A stretch of DNA of 64,000 nucleotides from Burkholderiales bacterium (GTDB lineage: Bacteria; Pseudomonadota; Gammaproteobacteria; Burkholderiales; Burkholderiaceae_C): contig CANGHK010000029.1 of the NCBI GenBank assembly GCA_947453625.1, positions 1-64,000 of the forward strand, written 5' to 3'. Position 1 is the stretch's first letter. The number at the start of each line of letters is the position of its first letter. Positions 58,742 through 64,000 of the stretch are shown here, piece by piece. Under the pieces are notes generated by a model that was not told the DNA's origin, did no database searches, and saw nothing but the letters and a program-made list of their open reading frames with translations. The translations under genes and the position numbers were made by a program.

Positions 58742-60769
58742 TCACTCCGTCAGCCCCAGCACCTGGCGCAGGAACATCACCGTGGCGTAGAACTGGTAAT
58801 CGGCGTTTTCTTTGCGCGCAAAGCCATGGCCCTCGTTCTCGGCGCGCAGGTACATCACCGGCGTGCCCTTGGCGCGCACCTGGGCCACGATCTGCTCGGC
58901 CTCGGTGAAAGGCACCCGCGGATCGTTCTTGCCCTGCACCACCATCAGCGGCCGGCTGATGCGCGCGGCCCGGCTCAGCGGCGAGATGCGCTGCAGGATC
59001 TCGCGCATCGCGGGGTCGCGCTCGTCGCCGTATTCCACCCGCCGCAGGTCGCGACGGTAGCTTTCGGTGTTCTCCAGAAAACTGACGAAGTTGGAGATGC
59101 CCACCACGTCAATGCTTCCGGCGATGCGCTCGGGGTAGATCGTGGCCACTGCCAGGCTCATGTAACCGCCGTAACTGCCGCCCGCCACCACCACGCGCTG
59201 CGGGTCGAGGTCGGGCTGGGTGGCGATCCAGTCCAGCAGCGCGCCGATGTCCTTGACCGCGTCCTCGCGCAGACGGCCGTTGTCCAGCGCCATAAAGGTC
59301 TTGCCGTAACCGCTGGAGCCCCGCACGTTGGGTTGCAAGATGGCGATGCCCAGTTCCTGCAGCAAGTGGTTGTTGCGGCCCTGAAAGCCGATCTTGGCCT
59401 GCGACTCCGGCCCGCCATGGATGTTGATCAGCACCGGCCTGCGGCCCGAAAAACGCGCCGGCGGCCGGTTCAGCAGGCCGGAGATCCCGCGGCCATCGAA
59501 GCTGGTCCAGCGCACGATCTGCTGCTCGGTCAGCCCGGCGGTGGCCAGCGCGGGGTGCAGCCGGGCGCGGGTCCATTGCGCGACGCTGCCCGTGGCCGCA
59601 TCCAGGCTGTAGACCTGGCTCGGCCCCTGGGTGTTGGCCAGGCTGAAGGCCAGCAGCACGTCGCGCGGATGGAACTGCAACCGGCCCACGCTGCCGGCAG
59701 GCAAGCCGGGCGCGGCATGCTCGCGCAGCGTCCGGGCGTCGATCAGGCGCAGCGTCTCGTTGCCGTCGACATTGACCTTCAAGGCCAGCAGGCTGCCATC
59801 GGCGCTGCGCTGGCTGTCCTCGACATCCCAGGGCAGCGGCGCGTCGATGCGCTGCAGCGCACCGCTGGCCAGATCCAGCGCCATCAACTCGCGGAATTCG
59901 CCGTCCCGGTCGCTGGTGAGGTAGAGCGTGCGGCCGTTGGCGCTGAACTGTCCCGGGGCATACACCGCCACCGGCGCTGGCGCGACGCCGGGAGGGTTGG
60001 CCGGCGGGTGGGTCGGCAAGACGCGTCGGCGTTGCCCGCTGGCCAGGTCCAGCAGCCATATCTCGGATTCGCCGGCCGAGACATGGTGCAGCAGCGCCGC
60101 CTGGCGGTCGTCGGGCGACACCGCGCTGGCCTGCCAGCCGCCACCGGGCAGTTCGGCCAGCACCCGTCTTTGCCCGGGCAGCGCCGGGTCCATCAGCCAC
60201 AGCGTGGTGTTCACCGCGGCGCGCTTCCCGCCCTGCGCGGTGCGGTCCAGCGGCACCGAACTGACCAGCGCCTGGCTGCTGCGGTGCAGCCAGGTGTCCA
60301 GGCTGTGGCGCTGGTCGGGGTCGGTCAGCAGCGTCTGCTGGCGGCCTGGCAGGTCGAGCCGGTAGAGCTGGTAGACCTCGTCGCCGCCGACCCCCCGCAT
60401 CAGCACGATGCTGCGGCCTTCGCGCGGCTCGTACCAGGCGCGGGTCACCGGCTCGGCGCCGTCGGTCAGGGCCTCGGGCTCGGCCAGCGGCCCCGCCACG
60501 CGGTAGAGCTGCGCCGTGTTGCCGCCCAGTGGCCGGTGGCTGACCAGCATCTCGCGCCGCCCGGGATGCCAGTCGACAAATGCGTGCCCGGCAAATTCGG
60601 TGTATCGGGCCACCGCGTCGGCCAGCGCCTGCGGCACCGGCGGCACGCCTTGCAACAGCAGCGCGGCCGGCGGCGCCAGCACCGGCGGCGTGGCTGCAGG
60701 TGGCGGCGCGGCGCAGGCAGCCAGTAGGGTGGCGGCCAACATCAGGGTGGGCCAACGCAGTCCATGCAT
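58742..60769 (-). CDS. S9 family peptidase (prolyl oligopeptidase-like), putative lipoprotein
   Basis: Lipobox LLAAC; NIHGGPESQ, VVVAGGSYGGYMSLAVA (GxSxGG), ENEGHGFARKEN. Confidence 0.92.
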   Translation of the reverse strand: MHGLRWPTLMLAATLLAACAAPPPAATPPVLAPPAALLLQGVPPVPQALADAVARYTEFAGHAFVDWHPGRREMLVSHRPLGGNTAQLYRVAGPLAEPEALTDGAEPVTRAWYEPREGRSIVLMRGVGGDEVYQLYRLDLPGRQQTLLTDPDQRHSLDTWLHRSSQALVSSVPLDRTAQGGKRAAVNTTLWLMDPALPGQRRVLAELPGGGWQASAVSPDDRQAALLHHVSAGESEIWLLDLASGQRRRVLPTHPPANPPGVAPAPVAVYAPGQFSANGRTLYLTSDRDGEFRELMALDLASGALQRIDAPLPWDVEDSQRSADGSLLALKVNVDGNETLRLIDARTLREHAAPGLPAGSVGRLQFHPRDVLLAFSLANTQGPSQVYSLDAATGSVAQWTRARLHPALATAGLTEQQIVRWTSFDGRGISGLLNRPPARFSGRRPVLINIHGGPESQAKIGFQGRNNHLLQELGIAILQPNVRGSSGYGKTFMALDNGRLREDAVKDIGALLDWIATQPDLDPQRVVVAGGSYGGYMSLAVATIYPERIAGSIDVVGISNFVSFLENTESYRRDLRRVEYGDERDPAMREILQRISPLSRAARISRPLMVVQGKNDPRVPFTEAEQIVAQVRAKGTPVMYLRAENEGHGFARKENADYQFYATVMFLRQVLGLTE

Positions 60770-60894
60770 CATCGGAGGGATCTCGGGAGGCGGGCGATCG
60801 CCATATTCTGGCCGACCCGGCACGGCTGCGTGGCCTGGCGCGACAATCCTGTTTTCGTTCCGTCCTGGGCCTGCGCGCCCGCCGCCCCGCCGCC

Positions 60895-61965
60895 ATGCGC
60901 CTCGAAGACCTCCGCCAGCGCCTGCAGGCCCTGGGTGCCAAACCGGTGCATGTGCAGCGCGTGCTGCGCCAATGGGCCAACGCCCTGCCGCAGGACGCCG
61001 GGCCGCGCCGGCCCGAGCACTGGCTGCCGCAGGCGGTGCGCGACGCGATGCCGGCGCTGATCGACGAGCTGGCCGGCCTGGCCACGCTGCAGTCCGAGCA
61101 CCCCGGCGAGGACGGCTCGGTCCGGCTGCTGCTGGCGCTGGCCGACGGCCAGACCATAGAGAGCGTGCTGCTGCCCAGGGACGGGCTGTGCGTCTCGACC
61201 CAGGTCGGCTGCGCGGTGGGCTGCGTGTTCTGCATGACTGGCCAGGGCGGCCTGCTGCGCCAGGTCGGCAGCGCCGAGATCGTCGCCCAGGTGGCGTTGG
61301 CGCGCAGTCTGCGGCCTGTGAAGAAAGTGGTGTTCATGGGCATGGGCGAGCCGGCGCACAACTTGGACAACGTGATGGACGCGATCGAGTTGCTCGGCAC
61401 GGCCGGCAACATCGGCCACAAGAACCTGGTGTTCTCGACGGTGGGCGACCTGCGGGTGTTCGAGCGCCTGCCCGCCGGGCCGGTCAAGCCGGCGCTGGCG
61501 CTGTCGCTGCACACCACCAAGGACGCGCTGCGCGAGCGCCTGCTGCCGCGCGCGCCGCGCCTGGCGCCCGCGCAGCTGGTCGATCTGGCCGAAAGCTACG
61601 CGCGGGCCACCGGCTACCCGGTGCAACTGCAGTGGACGCTGCTCGAGGGCATCAACGACGGTGACGACGAGGTCGAGGCGCTGGCGGGCCTGCTGGCCGG
61701 CAAGTACATGGTGCTCAACCTGATCCCGTTCAACGCGGTCGATGGACTGGACTTCCAGCGCCCGAGCTGGGAGCGCGCGGCCGAGATGGCGCGCCAGTTG
61801 CACCGGCGCGGCGTGCTGACCAAGCTGCGCCACTCGGCCGGCCAGGACGTGGAGGGCGGTTGCGGCCAGTTGCGGGCGCGGGCGGCCGGCGTGGCCGTGG
61901 CGGCCGGGCCGCAGGCGCCGGTACGGCTGGTCCGTCGCACCGACACCGCGGCTAGACCGGGCTGA
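60895..61965 (+). CDS. RlmN/Cfr-family radical SAM rRNA methyltransferase
   Basis: CAVGCVFC CxxxCxxC radical SAM motif, KKVVFMGMGEPAHNLDNVM, LRHSAGQDVEGGCGQL. Confidence 0.9.
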   Translation: MRLEDLRQRLQALGAKPVHVQRVLRQWANALPQDAGPRRPEHWLPQAVRDAMPALIDELAGLATLQSEHPGEDGSVRLLLALADGQTIESVLLPRDGLCVSTQVGCAVGCVFCMTGQGGLLRQVGSAEIVAQVALARSLRPVKKVVFMGMGEPAHNLDNVMDAIELLGTAGNIGHKNLVFSTVGDLRVFERLPAGPVKPALALSLHTTKDALRERLLPRAPRLAPAQLVDLAESYARATGYPVQLQWTLLEGINDGDDEVEALAGLLAGKYMVLNLIPFNAVDGLDFQRPSWERAAEMARQLHRRGVLTKLRHSAGQDVEGGCGQLRARAAGVAVAAGPQAPVRLVRRTDTAARPG

Positions 61966-63577
61966 AGGCCTGCACCCGGTTGCGCCCGCCCTGCTTGGCA
62001 TGGTAGAGCGCCCGGTCGGCCCGGTCGTAGAGCACCGTGGCCTCGTAGGGCGGGGCGGAGGTCAGGCCAATGCTCACCGTCACGTCCAGGCCTTCGGCCA
62101 GCGGGCTCCACGGGTGATTGCAGATGCGCTCACGCAACCGCTCGCAGGCCTCCAGCGCCCGCTCGGGCGGCATGTCGGGCAGCACGATGATGAACTCCTC
62201 GCCGCCTATGCGCGCCAGCAGGTCGGCGCTGCGGGTGTTCTCGCGCAGCAACTGCGCCACTGCCACCAGCACGCGGTCGCCGCAGAGGTGGCCGTGGCGG
62301 TCGTTGATCAGCTTGAAGCTGTCGATGTCGACCATCGCCAGCGCCAGCGGTCTGGCCCGCGTGGCGGCCAGCAGCCGCGGCAGGTGCGAGTCGAGGTGGC
62401 GCCGGTTGCCCAGGCCGGTCAGCGCATCCTGGCCCGCATGCACCGTCATCAGCGCGGCATGGGCCCTGGCGATCCTGGCCGCCTGGCGCTCATGGTCGGC
62501 CTCGACCCGGGTCACCAGTTGCACCGATTGGGCCCGCAGCTGGCGCGCCCCGCGCTCGCGCTGCAGCTGTTCGTAGCGTTCCAGTTGGGCCAGGGCCTTG
62601 TCGACCTGGCCCAGGCTTCGGCAGGCCCGGTACAGGGTCTGGTGCAGCCTGAAGCGGGTGGACATCGGCAAGGCCGCACCGGCGTCGGCGTCGACCTGGT
62701 GCAGCAAGTCGCGCGCCTCGGCGGCCCGGTCGCACCGGATCAGGCTCTCGGCTCGGATGCACTGCAGGCGCCAGACCAGTGCGCCATGGCGGTGCTTCAG
62801 GGCCAGGGCCAGCGCCTCGGCCAGCACCGGTCCCGCCTCGGCCAGTGCGCCCCGGTGCACCAGCACCTCGGCCAGATTGCCGGCGGTCTGCAGCGCGAAG
62901 AACGGGTCCGTGCCTTGCGGCCACAGTGTCTGGGCGCGGCGCGCACAGTCCTCGGCCCGGCCCAGCAGTGCGGCGGCCTCGTCAGGCGTGAGGTCGCGCA
63001 GCAGGTGGTAGCCGCCCAGGGCAACCGTGGCCAGGTCGTTCAGGGTCAGCGCCAGCGGCTGACCCGCGCCGCAGCGTTCGGCATGCGCCAGCGCGACCCG
63101 CATCAGCCGCTCGGCCTGCCAGGGGTCGCCCATGCGCTCGAAACAGGCCGCCATCAGGCCCAAGGCCAGCGCCTGCTGGCCAGCGTCGCTTGCGGCCTCG
63201 GCCAGGTTGCACGCCTCAGCGGCCCAGGTCATCGCCAGGTCGAAGCGGCCGGTGTCGGCCGCTGCCAGCGTCAGCGCCTGTATCAGTTCGCGGCGCTCGG
63301 CCTGCCAGCCGTCTTGCTGCAGGCCGGCCTGCAGCGGCTCGCCGAGCGCGATCAGCGGGTCGAACTGGCCGAGCCGGTAGTGGAAGTGGCAAGCCAGCAA
63401 GCCTGCCTCGATGGCCTGGTGCGGGTTGGGCCGCGACTGCGCCGCGGCCAGCGCTGCCGCCAGACCCGCCGGCAGATCGACCACGGCCTGGGCCCGGCGG
63501 GCCTGTGCCAGCCAGCATTCGGCAGGGTCGGTGGATACAGGCGCTGCGGCGAAGGTGTCGGGCTTGGGGATCAACAT
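61952..63577 (-). CDS. TPR-like sensor diguanylate cyclase (GGDEF)
   Basis: DALTGLGNRRHLD...DIDSFKLINDRHGHLCGD...RIGGEEF; N-terminal helical repeats. Confidence 0.9.
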   Translation of the reverse strand: MLIPKPDTFAAAPVSTDPAECWLAQARRAQAVVDLPAGLAAALAAAQSRPNPHQAIEAGLLACHFHYRLGQFDPLIALGEPLQAGLQQDGWQAERRELIQALTLAAADTGRFDLAMTWAAEACNLAEAASDAGQQALALGLMAACFERMGDPWQAERLMRVALAHAERCGAGQPLALTLNDLATVALGGYHLLRDLTPDEAAALLGRAEDCARRAQTLWPQGTDPFFALQTAGNLAEVLVHRGALAEAGPVLAEALALALKHRHGALVWRLQCIRAESLIRCDRAAEARDLLHQVDADAGAALPMSTRFRLHQTLYRACRSLGQVDKALAQLERYEQLQRERGARQLRAQSVQLVTRVEADHERQAARIARAHAALMTVHAGQDALTGLGNRRHLDSHLPRLLAATRARPLALAMVDIDSFKLINDRHGHLCGDRVLVAVAQLLRENTRSADLLARIGGEEFIIVLPDMPPERALEACERLRERICNHPWSPLAEGLDVTVSIGLTSAPPYEATVLYDRADRALYHAKQGGRNRVQAFSPV

Positions 63578-63932
63578 GCGTGTGCGGCAGCGGCCGGTCG
63601 GGCCTTGTTGGCGGCCGGCGCGGCGCTGCGCATCGGCCAGTTCGGGGTGTTCCGCCACCTTAAGCCAAGCCCGACCGGGGGGTGCGTGCAAACCGCATCG
63701 CGATCGCCCGCCCGCCTAACGGGCGCAAGACCTTTGTCACGCGCGGCCGCTGCCTGCATGCCAGGGCGGCAGCGCGCCACCAGTCCGGCCGCTGGGATCG
63801 CGGTGATCAGTCAGGCGCTGGTTTCCCCGGGGGGGAATCCGTCACCTGCGTGACTCGGCGACGCTCAAGGTGCCACTTAACCTGAATCAATCTGGGCCAC
63901 GCCGGCCCGGAACCGAATCGAGGAGACTGCCC

Positions 63933-64000
63933 ATGAACCATCCCCACCGTCTGATCCCGGGCCGCGCAAGAACCGGCATCGCGCTGGCCGCCATCAGCCT
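63933..64000 (+). CDS. Partial CDS (N-terminus only), probable exported protein
   Basis: GAGGAGA SD then MNHPHRLIPGRARTGIALAAIS..., signal-peptide-like, runs off window. Confidence 0.6.
   Translation, partial: MNHPHRLIPGRARTGIALAAIS

Overview
64 kb of GC-rich chromosome, most likely from a betaproteobacterium (Burkholderiales-like gene content and order). It is densely coding, and I saw no rRNA, tRNA or CRISPR. Core genes: yidC (5' truncated), mnmE, murB, yajQ, trxC, an rlmN-like gene, a yegD-like Hsp70, and a liv-type branched-chain amino-acid ABC transporter with a LivM-LivG fusion. Downstream of mnmE (about 2.3-4.3 kb) is a decayed accessory patch with a truncated UvrD-type helicase end and an IS4-like transposase remnant. 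The 22-53 kb stretch is catabolic: two sulfatase operons, acyl-CoA dehydrogenase, enoyl-CoA hydratase, SDRs, aldehyde dehydrogenases, mmsA, a TetR, a LysR and a TonB receptor with a metallophosphoesterase. The most interesting signals are: (1) a shared palindrome TACACTGGTGT...TTGG...ATTCA upstream of both sulfatase operons, one copy being in the divergent promoter of the TetR gene, suggesting a TetR-controlled two-operon sulfatase system; (2) a CTGT-N8-ACAG LexA box 16 nt before a nuclease-helicase (PD-(D/E)XK + FeS XPD/DinG) fusion; (3) an array of GTCA-type repeats at 11-bp phase (Pho-box-like) before the TonB receptor/phosphatase pair; (4) a sigma-54 -24/-12 promoter before a sorbosone-dehydrogenase/cytochrome c pair divergent from an AcoR-type activator; (5) non-canonical active sites: a sulfatase with CTVSR and a tannase-family protein with Ser->Ala. 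All calls are from reading the sequence and supplied translations; no database search was run.
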